NCBI RefSeq assembly: GCF_028829235.1
Contig: NZ_JAIWJY010000012.1
Coordinates: 37,261 to 101,260, forward strand
Direction: 5' to 3'
Length of the DNA stretch: 64,000 nucleotides
Source of the DNA: Tenacibaculum larymnensis
Lineage (GTDB): Bacteria > Bacteroidota > Bacteroidia > Flavobacteriales > Flavobacteriaceae
Positions 53,145-61,637 of the stretch are shown piece by piece (the stretch's first letter is position 1; each line of letters opens with the position of its first letter). A program made the translations under genes and the position numbers. The notes under the pieces are model-generated. The model made no database searches and was not told where the DNA came from. It saw nothing but the letters and a program-made list of their open reading frames with translations.

Positions 53145-54083
53145 ATGGCAGAAAAAATTAAATGTTTGATTATTGGGTCTGGTCCAGCAGGTTACACAGC
53201 AGCTATTTATGCAGCGAGAGCAGACATGAAACCAGTTATGTATACAGGAATGCAAATGGGAGGACAATTAACTACGACAACTGAGGTAGATAATTTCCCA
53301 GGATATCCAAAAGGTACTGATGGTACAGCAATGATGGAAGATTTAAAAAGTCAAGCAGAGCGTTTCGGAACAGATGTTCGTTTTGGAATGGTTACTAAAG
53401 TAGAGCTTTCTAAAGAAGAAGGAGGAACTCATAAAGTAACTGTAGATGAATCGACAGAAATAGAAGCGCAAACTATAATTATATCTACAGGAGCAACTGC
53501 AAAATATTTAGGATTAGAAAGCGAGCAACGTTTAATTGGTGGTGGAGTTTCAGCTTGTGCTACTTGTGATGGTTTCTTTTATAAAGGACAAGATGTTGTT
53601 GTAGTTGGAGCAGGAGACACTGCAGCAGAAGAGGCAACATACTTAGCGAATATTTGTAGTAAAGTAACTATGTTAGTTCGTAAAGACTATATGCGTGCTT
53701 CTAAAGCAATGCAACACCGTGTTAACAAAACAGAAAATATTACTGTTATGTATAATACAGAAATTGATGAGGTATTAGGAGAAAATGTTGTTGAAGGAGT
53801 TCGTGCTGTTAATAACCAAACTGGTGAAAAAACAGAAATTCCAGTAACAGGAGTATTTATTGCGATAGGACACAAACCTAACTCTGATTTATTTAAAGGT
53901 GTGTTAGATATGGATGAAACAGGATATTTAATAACAAAAGGTAAATCTACCAAAACAAACTTACCAGGAGTTTTTGCAGCTGGTGATATTCAAGATAAAG
54001 AATACCGTCAAGCAGTAACAGCAGCAGGTACAGGTTGTATGGCTGCTTTAGACGCAGAACGTTATTTAGGAGCTTTAGAATAG
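53145..54083 (+). CDS. trxB: Thioredoxin-disulfide reductase
   Basis: 312 residues. FAD motif IIGSGPAGYTAAIYAARA, redox Cys138-Ala-Thr-Cys141 in VSACATCDGFF, NADPH motif VVVGAGDTAAEEA and GVFAAGDIQDKEYRQAVTAAGTG at the end. It reduces thioredoxin with NADPH in the cytoplasm. Single gene followed by a bidirectional terminator. Confidence 0.97.
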   Translation: MAEKIKCLIIGSGPAGYTAAIYAARADMKPVMYTGMQMGGQLTTTTEVDNFPGYPKGTDGTAMMEDLKSQAERFGTDVRFGMVTKVELSKEEGGTHKVTVDESTEIEAQTIIISTGATAKYLGLESEQRLIGGGVSACATCDGFFYKGQDVVVVGAGDTAAEEATYLANICSKVTMLVRKDYMRASKAMQHRVNKTENITVMYNTEIDEVLGENVVEGVRAVNNQTGEKTEIPVTGVFIAIGHKPNSDLFKGVLDMDETGYLITKGKSTKTNLPGVFAAGDIQDKEYRQAVTAAGTGCMAALDAERYLGALE

Positions 54084-54100
54084 ACCATAAAAAGTTATAT

Positions 54101-54140
54101 AAAATAAAAAGGGTACGCTAATACGTACCCTTTTTATTTT
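54101..54140. terminator. Bidirectional intrinsic terminator
   Basis: Arms AAAATAAAAAGGGTACG and CGTACCCTTTTTATTTT with a 6-base loop between trxB and the convergent hydroxylase-like gene. Confidence 0.88.
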
Positions 54141-54750
54141 ATATAGAATTTTGTTCACTTTCTTTAACAACCCTTCGAATCCAATCGTTAGAAATCATGT
54201 CTATGGTAAGGTTTATACGTTCTTCATCACCATTATTAATAACCTTATGAGGATCTGTAAGTCGCATATACCAACATTCTCCTGGTTTCATAATTACGGG
54301 AGTGTTATTTAAATAAAAAGTTACATTTTCATTGTTAAGAATAGGTATTGTAAGCCGAATTACTGATCTTTCAACCTCTAAACCTAAGGTAGGGTCCGTA
54401 TGTTCTTTAACTGTTGAATGTGGAGCTAATCGAAGTAATCGTACTAAAGTTACTGTAGTATTTTCTTTAAAAAAATCAATAACACTAGTCAAATATGGAG
54501 ACTTTTTTAAAGCATTAGTATCTAACCAATCTGTCCACGAACCATCAGCATAATCTTCTGCAGGAGGAGGGAAAGGTAATGATGTATCAACTAGGTGTGC
54601 AGGCGAGCGTAAAGCTATTACATTATAATATTCAAAATTATCTAATTGTAAAGCTTTAGCTTCTTCAAGCATTTTGGTTATATCAAAGTTAAAAGGCAAC
54701 TTAATACGATCACTAAAAGTATTACTTGTTTTGGTAGTAACTGTTTCCAT
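54139..54750 (-). CDS. Aspartyl/asparaginyl beta-hydroxylase-domain protein
   Basis: 203 residues. The double-stranded beta-helix iron motif is visible: VKEHTDPTLG supplies His-x-Asp, DPHKVINNGDEERINLTID supplies the distal His and the Arg that binds 2-oxoglutarate, and ECWYM fits the strand between. The family hydroxylates Asp/Asn side chains or, in bacteria, other substrates. Substrate unknown. A 146-base gap before it contains nothing but an AT-rich 21-base palindrome at 54867-54887. Confidence 0.85.
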   Translation of the reverse strand: METVTTKTSNTFSDRIKLPFNFDITKMLEEAKALQLDNFEYYNVIALRSPAHLVDTSLPFPPPAEDYADGSWTDWLDTNALKKSPYLTSVIDFFKENTTVTLVRLLRLAPHSTVKEHTDPTLGLEVERSVIRLTIPILNNENVTFYLNNTPVIMKPGECWYMRLTDPHKVINNGDEERINLTIDMISNDWIRRVVKESEQNSI

Positions 54751-54896
54751 AGACGTATGTTTATAAAAGTTTAGGTTAGTATATTGTAAAACTACAAAAA
54801 GTTAAACTTTCTTCACAAGTGTTACATTTTGATAAAGTTAATTCTCCTGTTTTAACTTTAGGAACTAGAGTTATTAGTAATAACTCTTAAGCTCTT

Positions 54897-55343
54897 TTAG
54901 AGAGTATTATTTAACTGCATGTGTAAAATAGGATAAGGTTTTCCTGTAGCGTCTAGCTCTGAACGGTTGATAGTTTTAAAACCAAAATGTTGGTAGAAAC
55001 CAACAGCCTGCTCATTTTGTTCATTTACATCTACCTTATCTACATTCAATTTGTCAATTGAGTATTCTAATAAGGCTTTACCTACCTTTTTACCTCTATA
55101 TTCAGGGTGGATAAAAAGCATTTCTAAATTTTCTTCAGCAACGCCTAAAAAACCTACTATTTTATGATTGATTTTTATACATTTTAATTCTACCGCATCC
55201 AAATACGTATTCAAAATAAGAGGTTTAAAATAAGCGATGTCTTCTTCTTTTAAAAAATGATGTGTAGCTCTAACGGAAGCTTCCCATACATCAGCTACTT
55301 CTTTATATTCAGATTTGTTTATATTATCTATTTTATAATTCAT
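54897..55343 (-). CDS. GNAT-family N-acetyltransferase
   Basis: 148 residues from the ATG at 55343; the longer frame starts at a TTG. Acetyl-CoA loop MLFIHPEYRGKKVGKALLEYSIDK (R-x-x-G-x-G/A variant), followed by VNEQNEQAVGFYQHFGFKTINR. It transfers an acetyl group to an amine; the substrate cannot be inferred. Similar to the YjaB/PhnO-like group by its short size. Confidence 0.9.
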   Translation of the reverse strand: MNYKIDNINKSEYKEVADVWEASVRATHHFLKEEDIAYFKPLILNTYLDAVELKCIKINHKIVGFLGVAEENLEMLFIHPEYRGKKVGKALLEYSIDKLNVDKVDVNEQNEQAVGFYQHFGFKTINRSELDATGKPYPILHMQLNNTL

Positions 55344-55429
55344 TTTACAGTTCAATTATTTAATTCATAAGTAATCCTTTTAAGTAAAAAGTATATTATA
55401 ATTCACTTTTTCAATTTTATGCTAAAAAA

Positions 55430-55840
55430 TTAAAGATACCTATCAACTTCCTCTATTTCAAGATCATTAATACTAGCGTACCTTTTTTTCATTTGTCCGT
55501 TATCATCAAATTCCCAGTTTTCATTACCATAAGCCCTAAACCATTTGCCTTCTTTGTTTTGATATTCATATTCAAAGCGTACAGCAATTCTGTTTTCACT
55601 ATGTGCCCAATACTCTTTTTTCAGTTTATAATTAAGTTCATTTTGCCACTTTTTACTCAAGAAGTTAATAATTTCTTCTCTACCATTAACAAAGGTGTCT
55701 CTATTTCTCCATTCACTATCAACAGTGTAAGCTAATGCTATTTTTTCAGGATTTTGAGAATTCCAAGCGTCTTCTGCAAGTTGAATTTTTTGCATAGCAG
55801 TTTCGAGGGTAAAAGGAGGAAGTGGATGTTTCTGTTCCAT
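55430..55840 (-). CDS. Nuclear transport factor 2-like protein (DUF1348)
   Basis: 136 residues. AEDAWNSQNPEKIALAYTVDSEWRNRDTFV and EIINFLSKKWQNELNYKLKKEYWA with RFEYEYQNKEGKWFRAYGNENWEFD match DUF1348 of the NTF2-like superfamily. No catalytic residues can be named. It starts 5 bases after the TetR gene stop, so the TetR and this protein form an operon. Confidence 0.9.
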   Translation of the reverse strand: MEQKHPLPPFTLETAMQKIQLAEDAWNSQNPEKIALAYTVDSEWRNRDTFVNGREEIINFLSKKWQNELNYKLKKEYWAHSENRIAVRFEYEYQNKEGKWFRAYGNENWEFDDNGQMKKRYASINDLEIEEVDRYL

Positions 55841-55845
55841 AATAA

Positions 55846-56370
55846 TTATAGTAAGTTTTGTATGATTTTTTTTGATTTATATACTATTTCATTTGATTTG
55901 AAGAGTTGACTTTCTATGATAGCACTTTCAAAAAGCAGATAAATATGTGTAGCAAGTAATTCATTGTCTATTAACTCTTGAAAAAAGTTGTTCAATTCTT
56001 TTTTATGTAATTGAATTACGGTTAAAATACCTTCCTGTTCTTTAGATATTTCTGATAGAATATTTAGAAAGCTACAACCTCTAAAATTTTCTTTTGTATT
56101 CATATAAGCTATAAAATCGAATGCTAGCAATACTCTATCTTTTGAATTTTTACTTTTTGAAGTATACTTAAAGAGTTCTTTAAACCAAAGCTCGTGCCTG
56201 TTATTTAAGAAATCAATACACAAAGCATCCTTTGATTTAAAGTGCTGATAAAAACTTGCTTTAGCAACTTTAGCCTCTTTTATAACTTGGTTAATACCTG
56301 TACTGTTATAACCTTGTTGATGAAATAAATGTGCAACTGTTTCTAATATTCGTTCTCTGGGACTACTCAT
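55846..56370 (-). CDS. TetR/AcrR-family regulator (first)
   Basis: 174 residues. N-terminal helix-turn-helix RERILETVAHLFHQQGYNST / INQVIKEAKVAKASFYQHFKSKDALC; the C-terminal ligand part is short. Divergent from the SDR gene. Its own promoter candidate at 56387-56417 has the -33 TTG inside the palindrome GAACAGAC-AA-GTCTGTTC, so self-repression is likely. Confidence 0.93.
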   Translation of the reverse strand: MSSPRERILETVAHLFHQQGYNSTGINQVIKEAKVAKASFYQHFKSKDALCIDFLNNRHELWFKELFKYTSKSKNSKDRVLLAFDFIAYMNTKENFRGCSFLNILSEISKEQEGILTVIQLHKKELNNFFQELIDNELLATHIYLLFESAIIESQLFKSNEIVYKSKKIIQNLL

Positions 56371-56386
56371 ATCTCTTAATTTATGT

Positions 56387-56417
56387 CAAAGTTACAGAGT
56401 TTAAAAAGAACAGACAA
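56387..56417 (-). promoter_or_regulatory. Promoter candidate for the first TetR gene
   Basis: Minus strand TTG (56417-56415), 20 bases, TAACTTTG (56394-56387). The -33 element lies in the centre of the operator-like palindrome at 56408-56425. Confidence 0.65.
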
Positions 56418-56425
56418 GTCTGTTC
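56408..56425. promoter_or_regulatory. TetR-type operator candidate over the -33 element
   Basis: GAACAGACAAGTCTGTTC: 8-base arms around AA, typical in size and form for TetR operators. Overlaps the promoter of the first TetR gene. Confidence 0.65.
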
Positions 56426-56469
56426 GGTGTTTTAACATTTTAACCAAATAAAATAAGTGTAAATTTAAT

Positions 56470-56501
56470 TTGGAACAATCGTTCTAATATATGTATGTTT
56501 G
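56470..56501 (+). promoter_or_regulatory. Promoter candidate for the SDR gene
   Basis: TTG (56470-56472), 21 bases, TATGTTTG (56494-56501), a match to the Bacteroidota consensus. It is bracketed by two copies of an operator-like palindrome. Confidence 0.7.
56472..56485. promoter_or_regulatory. Operator candidate 1 of the SDR promoter
   Basis: GGAACAATCGTTCT, one base away from the second copy, lies between the -33 and -7 elements. A repressor bound here would block RNA polymerase. Confidence 0.7.
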
Positions 56502-56506
56502 TAAAC

Positions 56507-56520
56507 GGAACGATCGTTCT
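56507..56520. promoter_or_regulatory. Operator candidate 2 of the SDR promoter
   Basis: GGAACGATCGTTCT, with the perfect 12-base palindrome GAACGATCGTTC, covers the expected transcription start. The two centres are 35 bases apart. Confidence 0.72.
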
Positions 56521-56551
56521 GAAATTAATTATTAACTAAAAAATAAAAACA

Positions 56552-57307
56552 ATGAGTACGTTAAAAGGAAAAATAGCCGTTGTAACTGGCGGAAACAGTG
56601 GAATTGGGTTTGCATCTGCTCAAGAATTAAAAAATCAAGGAGCAACAGTAATTATTACAGGAAGAAATTCTGAAAAAGTAGAAGAGGCTTCACAAAAACT
56701 AGGAGTAAAAGGAATCGTTGCTGATGTAAAAAGTCTTTCTGCTATTGAAAACTTAGTAGAACAGGTTAAAAGAGACTTTAATAAAGTTGATATACTATTT
56801 GTAAATGCGGGTATTTTTCAACCAGCACCTGTTGGGAGTATAAGTGAAGAAATGTTTGATCATCAAATGGCTATTAACTTTAAAGGAGCTGTATTTACTA
56901 CAGAAAAATTCTTACCCATTTTAAATGAGGGAGCATCAATTATAAATTTATCATCTATAAATGCTTATACCGGAATGCCAAATACAGCTGTATATGCAGC
57001 ATCAAAAGCAGCGTTAAACTCTTATACTAGAACAGCAGCTACTGAATTAGCTTCGAGAAGAATACGAATTAACTCAGTTAATCCTGGTCCAGTAGCTACT
57101 CCAATTTTTGGAAAAACGGGAATGGAAGAAGAACAATTGCAAGGTTTTGCTCAAACCATTGAAAATCGTGTTCCTTTAAAACGATTTGGACGACCAGAAG
57201 AAGTAGCTAAACTAGTTTCGTTCTTAGCATCTGATAACGCTTCTTTTATTACAGGAAGTGAATATAATATTGACGGAGGAATAAATGTTAATCCGCTATT
57301 GAGTTAA
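56552..57307 (+). CDS. Short-chain dehydrogenase/reductase
   Basis: 251 residues. Cofactor motif VTGGNSGIGFASAQEL, NAGIF, the catalytic Ser in INLSSINAYTG, Tyr and Lys in YAASKAALNSYT, and C-terminal ITGSEYNIDGGIN. Classical SDR using NAD(P)H on an unknown carbonyl substrate. Flanked by two TetR genes and preceded by paired operators, so it is probably induced by its substrate or a toxic compound. Confidence 0.95.
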   Translation: MSTLKGKIAVVTGGNSGIGFASAQELKNQGATVIITGRNSEKVEEASQKLGVKGIVADVKSLSAIENLVEQVKRDFNKVDILFVNAGIFQPAPVGSISEEMFDHQMAINFKGAVFTTEKFLPILNEGASIINLSSINAYTGMPNTAVYAASKAALNSYTRTAATELASRRIRINSVNPGPVATPIFGKTGMEEEQLQGFAQTIENRVPLKRFGRPEEVAKLVSFLASDNASFITGSEYNIDGGINVNPLLS

Positions 57308-57322
57308 TTTTTTTGAATATAT

Positions 57323-57353
57323 TTGGAATGAAAGTTCCAATAAGCTAATTTTG
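57323..57353 (+). promoter_or_regulatory. Promoter candidate for the second TetR gene
   Basis: TTG (57323-57325), 20 bases, TAATTTTG (57346-57353), a full match to the Bacteroidota consensus. The start point would fall in the following hairpin. Confidence 0.65.
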
Positions 57354-57384
57354 TGGAAGTGTAAACAACTTCCACATTTTTTTA
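57352..57384 (+). terminator. Hairpin plus T run: SDR terminator and possible operator
   Basis: Arms TGTGGAAGT and ACTTCCACA around 7 bases, then ATTTTTTTA. It can end the SDR transcript, but it also sits on the presumed start point of the second TetR gene (ATG at 57386), so it may double as that repressor's operator. Confidence 0.7.
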
Positions 57385-57385
57385 T

Positions 57386-57967
57386 ATGCCAAGAGTTAAA
57401 TCATTTGACGAAAAAGAAGTACTAGCCAAAGCAATGTGTTTGTTTTGGAAACAAGGGTACTCTGCTACTTCTGTGCAAGATTTGGTAAGTCAATTAGGAA
57501 TAAACAGAGCAAGTTTATATGATACTTTTGGAGATAAAGAACAGCTCTTTAAAAAGTCTTTCGAGCTTTATAGAACTACTACCAAAAAAGGGCTAATGGA
57601 ATTTTTTCAAAGCCATCCAAATGTTAAAGAAGGCTTTACTGAGCTTTTTAATAAAGCAATACAAGAAGCTATTCTTGATGAAGATAAGAAAGGGTGTTTT
57701 GTTGTAAATGCTACAACAGAACTTATTCCAAATGACGAAAGTTTACAAAAAGTCTTGATAGAAAATAAGCGTGATTTTGAAAACTTATTTTATGAATATT
57801 TGAAGGAGGGTAAGGAAAGAGGACAATTAAAAAATAGTGAAAACTTAAGAGCTATTGCTACTCTTCTTTATACACTATACAATGGTATTCGAGTTGTTTC
57901 TAAAGTAGATCCTACTAACAAGGAGTTATCTAATTCTATAAATGTAGCCTTGTCTTTACTTACTTAG
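57386..57967 (+). CDS. TetR/AcrR-family regulator (second)
   Basis: 193 residues. Helix-turn-helix VLAKAMCLFWKQGYSATSVQ / LVSQLGINRASLYDTFGDKEQLF, with a C-terminal domain of the TetR_C type found in AcuR/YcdC-like proteins (CFVVNATTELIPNDESL). The ATG is 9 bases beyond a terminator-like hairpin. Its end overlaps the convergent transporter gene by 12 bases. It is a good candidate for binding the SDR operators. Confidence 0.93.
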   Translation: MPRVKSFDEKEVLAKAMCLFWKQGYSATSVQDLVSQLGINRASLYDTFGDKEQLFKKSFELYRTTTKKGLMEFFQSHPNVKEGFTELFNKAIQEAILDEDKKGCFVVNATTELIPNDESLQKVLIENKRDFENLFYEYLKEGKERGQLKNSENLRAIATLLYTLYNGIRVVSKVDPTNKELSNSINVALSLLT

Positions 57968-58750
57968 TTTTAAAATTCGAAAAGCTCCTTGAATTACTAA
58001 AACAAAAACAATAGTTCCGATAATCAAATCAGGTTTGTTAGAATTTAACCAATGCACTAAAACTCCCGCTGTTATTACTCCTAAATTAATAATGATGTCA
58101 TTAGAAGTAAAAATCATACTTGCTTTCATATGTGCTTCTTCTTTGCTTTTTGATTTTTGTAAAATATAAAGACAAATTCCATTTGCGATAAGTGCTAAAA
58201 CCGAAACGATTATCATTGTTGAAAAGTTTGGAAGTTTTTCAGCACCAAAGAATCTTCTTAAAACTTCAACAAATCCAAGTAAAGCAAGAGTTATTTGAAA
58301 ATATCCAGCAAGTTTTGCAATTCTTTTCTTTCTTGTTAAAGTTCCACCAACGGCAAAAAGACTAATTCCATAGACAAAACTATCAGCAAGCATGTCTAGG
58401 CTATCGGCAACAAGTCCCATTGATTTAGAGATAATTCCTGTTGTCATTTCAACAATAAAAAAGGCAGCATTAATTCCGAGAACAGCCCAAAGTAATTTTT
58501 TCTGATTGGTGTTTTCTTCAAAATTATTTTGATCGGTTTTTTCTGTAGAAACCCTCTTTCCGCCTAAGTTTAGTTCAATTACCGATTTTTCAATTAAATC
58601 AACTTCTTCGTTATGAAAAACTGTTAATTTTCTATTAGGAATGTCAAACTTTAAATTTGCTATACCAGAAATTCCGTCTAACTTCATTCGAATTAAATTC
58701 TCCTCAGAAGGACAATCCATTTTGGTTATTTCAAAGATAGTTTTATACAT
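57956..58750 (-). CDS. Cation-diffusion-facilitator-like transporter with HMA-like N-terminus
   Basis: 264 residues. Residues 1-65 resemble an HMA domain with only one metal-type Cys (ITKMDCPSEENLIRMKLDGISG). Then come six membrane helices of the CDF type; the first metal site reads ADSLDMLADSF and the second FTSNDIIIN, each Asp-x3-Asp-like or Asn/Asp rather than His-x3-Asp. The usual cytoplasmic C-terminal domain is missing. It would export a divalent metal with proton exchange; the metal is not predictable. Convergent with the TetR gene. Confidence 0.85.
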   Translation of the reverse strand: MYKTIFEITKMDCPSEENLIRMKLDGISGIANLKFDIPNRKLTVFHNEEVDLIEKSVIELNLGGKRVSTEKTDQNNFEENTNQKKLLWAVLGINAAFFIVEMTTGIISKSMGLVADSLDMLADSFVYGISLFAVGGTLTRKKRIAKLAGYFQITLALLGFVEVLRRFFGAEKLPNFSTMIIVSVLALIANGICLYILQKSKSKEEAHMKASMIFTSNDIIINLGVITAGVLVHWLNSNKPDLIIGTIVFVLVIQGAFRILKLSK

Positions 58751-58796
58751 TGAATTTCTTTGTTTAGGCTTATAAAGGTACTTGAAATTATATACT

Positions 58797-60177
58797 TTAA
58801 TTTTTTACAGGCTTTTGCCACTTGTGCCAAACACTACTCAAATCAACTCCTGTATATTCAGACATAATAGCTTCAATTTTATCATATTTAAAAGCTCTGT
58901 TATTTGCTTCTGTCCATTTTAACAAGCCAAGAATTGCATCTTTAAATGATTTTTGTCCGTTTGTTTCTTTTTGAATTAAAAGATCTAAATCATGAGCCAA
59001 TAGAGCGCCACGTGAAAATAGGTTTTTACCAATTCTGAAGTCCAGAGAATAATACAGACAGTTCTTTTAAAGATTTATCCTGAATGTATTTAGGGGCTTG
59101 ACTAATAGTTCTTTTAAAGAATTGTAAAATGGCTTTATTTTCCAATATATGATAATAGGAAACATACCAAATAAAGCCTTCATTTAACCAAATAGTTTCA
59201 ATTGTTGGTGCAGTTTGCCATTCAAAAGGTTTATATCCAGTTCCATAAGATCGTAAAGGAAGCCAAGAATGTCCCATATGATGTACTATACCACCAATAG
59301 CTTTTTCTTTCGGTTTCAAAATAGCTTTTGAAACATCTAAACTAGCAGTCATACTGTTTAAATGTTCCATAGAAAAGCCATAGTTATGCATGTCTGAAAC
59401 AGGGTTTAGAAACTCATAACACAAGGCATAATGTGGCATTGGTATGTAACCAAAATATTCAGCTAGTTTATTAAGAGATACTAGTCCTCTTCTCCCAATT
59501 TCTTCAATATTGATAGCAGTTTCAGAATAGGCAGCAACAAACAAAGGGATTTTAGAATCACTTACTTGATATATTTGAACAGCATTTCCTAATAATAATT
59601 GGGAGTCAGCTAACAAAGCAAAATTATCAGCCTCGTAAAGTTCTGTGCCTTTATTTCTTTGAATAGAAGGTTTTAAGGTGCTAAATATTGGCCAGTCTTT
59701 ATGTGTCTGTACCTTTAAAACGATTGACTCATTTTCAAATCCTTCTATAAACCCAAAAATAGAATAGCCTAATATGCCTAAGTAGTTTTTTCTTGTTTTA
59801 GAACTAGCAAAACTACCTAATAAAGTCATTTCCATTTTGTTTATATCTACTTCATAACTAATTCTTTTTAGTACTTGATCTTTTTCATTAAAAGTAAAAA
59901 AAGAACCATCACCAACTACACCTTTCAAAATATTGCCAGAAGAGGTGTAACCCTTAACGTTGCTTATAAATGCAATGTAATTGGTTAGCTCGTATGTACC
60001 AGGTGCACTTCTTGGAATTATCAGTTTTACTTCATTTGTACTAATATTATCAAAAGCTAATTCAACAGTTATTTTGTTTGAATTAGGAATGTGGTTAAGT
60101 GTGTATGATATTTTGCTTTGCGCAAACGAAACATTAAGAAAGATAAACGTAAAAATTAGTAAGATGGTGTTTTTCAT
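58797..60177 (-). pseudogene. M61 glycyl-aminopeptidase-like gene, frameshifted and active-site defective
   Basis: The 5' part (60177-59026, 383 codons, signal peptide ending SFAQ) has the M61 N-terminal beta domain and catalytic region, ending SGLQNW-stop. The correct continuation FRIGKNLFSRGALLAHDLDL is in another frame and runs to a stop at 58797, so a one-base shift occurred in the CTTCAGAA stretch near 59038. The zinc motif HExxH reads H299-H-M-G-H303, so the catalytic Glu is also lost. The flanking LPLRSYG and ETIWLNEGF (zinc-binding Glu) remain. The gene is probably dead; an inactive homologue that later shifted is the alternative. Confidence 0.85.
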
Positions 60178-60217
60178 TTCTCAATGTTTTTATAATAGGA
60201 GGAGGGATGAATAATCT

Positions 60218-60763
60218 TTATTCCCACTTAGTCATTAACTCAGTTATTCCTTTTTCAATACCAAGATAATACTCTCCTTTTTTAAACTCAGGGATAATTG
60301 TTTTTTCAATTACTTCCTCACAAATTTCGTCTGTTAAAATTTGTTCAGTTCCAACGCCTGTAGAAATTCTTATTTTTCTTAAGGTTTTACTGAAAACAAT
60401 AGTCAAGCCGTTATTTTTTTCTTTTTGACCTACACCATTATAATTTGATAAGTCAATAGCGAATTGACTAAAATCGGTGTATTTTCCGATTGATTTAATA
60501 GAAACAATAGCTATTTGGTTGGAAGTTTTTTTCTCATACTCTCGAATTAACAAGGTTAGCTTTTCTAGTTGTTCAATGGTGAAGAGAGATTCATAATCAT
60601 TTACTACATTTTTTAGTGTGGGTAAATCACTTTCACCTAAATCGAATTCGGTAAATTCAGCTTTAGGAGCGTTAGTGTTTATTTCATCCTTCTCATTTTG
60701 CTGCAACTTACAGCTTGAAATTGTTAAAAAAGAGAGTATTATTATTTTAAAGAAAAGTTTCAT
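60218..60763 (-). CDS. TPM-domain lipoprotein
   Basis: 181 residues. Lipobox TISSC gives Cys18. The TPM domain follows: VNDYESLFTIEQLEKLTLLIREYEKKTSNQIAIVSIKSIG, NNGLTIVFSKTLRKIRISTGVGTEQILTDE and a final EFKKGEYYLGIEKGITEL. TPM domains are found in phosphatase-like or photosystem-repair proteins; catalytic activity here is uncertain. It lies 40 bases upstream of the M61 remnant on the same strand. Confidence 0.88.
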   Translation of the reverse strand: MKLFFKIIILSFLTISSCKLQQNEKDEINTNAPKAEFTEFDLGESDLPTLKNVVNDYESLFTIEQLEKLTLLIREYEKKTSNQIAIVSIKSIGKYTDFSQFAIDLSNYNGVGQKEKNNGLTIVFSKTLRKIRISTGVGTEQILTDEICEEVIEKTIIPEFKKGEYYLGIEKGITELMTKWE

Positions 60764-60849
60764 TTTTATATAACTAATTTAGTAAATGCATATTGAATAG
60801 AAATCTGAGTTTTTTAGGGGTAGGTGAGTAGCAATTGTAACTAAAACTT

Positions 60850-61506
60850 TTACTCATAATCAGGAATATTCAAGCCTAAGATTAAATCCCTATGAGCAGT
60901 CCAAATACCATCTTCTTTTTTAAGTTGTATAATTCCAGAGCCACCTCTGTTTTTTTCTGATTGCTTTTTTTCTTCAGTAAGAGCAGGGTCACTTTCAAAT
61001 TGATAACTGTCAATATAATAAGATACTGTATTGGGCTCTTTTACATAGATATGAATGTGCTCTGGCTCTTGTGTATTTGGGTAAGACGCTGGTCTGAATG
61101 TATAAAAAGTAAATTTACCATCGTTACCTGTTTTAAGCCAATTTCTATGTTGTCCGTGTCTTTTTTCCGAACCTACAGGTTTGTCACTAGGTTGATAAAT
61201 TCCATTTCTGTTTGTGTGATAAATATAGAGTATAACATTTTCAGCAGGTGTTTTTCCGTCTTTTTTAAATGCAGTACCCGTTATTTTTAGTTTTGGTTCA
61301 TTTTCATGAAAACCAGGTAAGGTATCAACTGACTTAGGGTTTCTATTAAGCATTTTATAATCCAATAAAGCTTTACAGTCTTGGCAACCACCATCTACGT
61401 TTCTTTCTATGTTAGTTTGCGATTGTCCTTTACAGGAAGTTACAATTAGCATTAAAAAAAGTGCTCCTAAATAGTGTTTTAATGTTTTGTGTTTAAACAG
61501 TCGCAT
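60850..61506 (-). CDS. Intradiol-ring-cleavage-dioxygenase-like lipoprotein
   Basis: 218 residues from the ATG at 61506 (a GTG one codon upstream is less likely). Lipobox VTSC near residue 25. The intradiol dioxygenase fold shows GTAFKKDGKTPAENVILYIYH, GIYQPS, TGNDGKFTFYTFRPASYPN and PEHIHIYVKEP: candidates for all four ferric-iron ligands, Tyr in GIY, Tyr in SYP, and the two His of HIH. Secreted, membrane-anchored relatives have no firm substrate; cleavage of a catechol outside the cytoplasm is inferred. Confidence 0.86.
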   Translation of the reverse strand: MRLFKHKTLKHYLGALFLMLIVTSCKGQSQTNIERNVDGGCQDCKALLDYKMLNRNPKSVDTLPGFHENEPKLKITGTAFKKDGKTPAENVILYIYHTNRNGIYQPSDKPVGSEKRHGQHRNWLKTGNDGKFTFYTFRPASYPNTQEPEHIHIYVKEPNTVSYYIDSYQFESDPALTEEKKQSEKNRGGSGIIQLKKEDGIWTAHRDLILGLNIPDYE

Positions 61507-61587
61507 CACGTATTTGTATAAAATTAGTTGTGTTTTAAAGCTCTAATTTAATGAATACGAACTGAATAAGGAAATTACTGTTTTCAG

Positions 61588-61629
61588 AAGTAGGCGAGAA
61601 CAAGTAATTACTTATAGCCAATGTTGTGC
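61588..61629 (-). repeat. Spacer repeat, copy 1
   Basis: Read on the minus strand it goes GCACAACATTGGCTATAAGT, then a 20-base stretch with TCGCCTACTT. It aligns with copy 3 (GCACAATGG, GCTATGAACAG, TCGCCCTAACTT). Confidence 0.5.
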
Positions 61630-61637
61630 GTTCGTTT

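Noticed and set aside
54867..54887. Palindrome AGAGTTATTA-G-TAATAACTCT as terminator of the GNAT gene
   Set aside because: No T run follows on the minus strand; left unassigned, with an operator or chance as alternatives.
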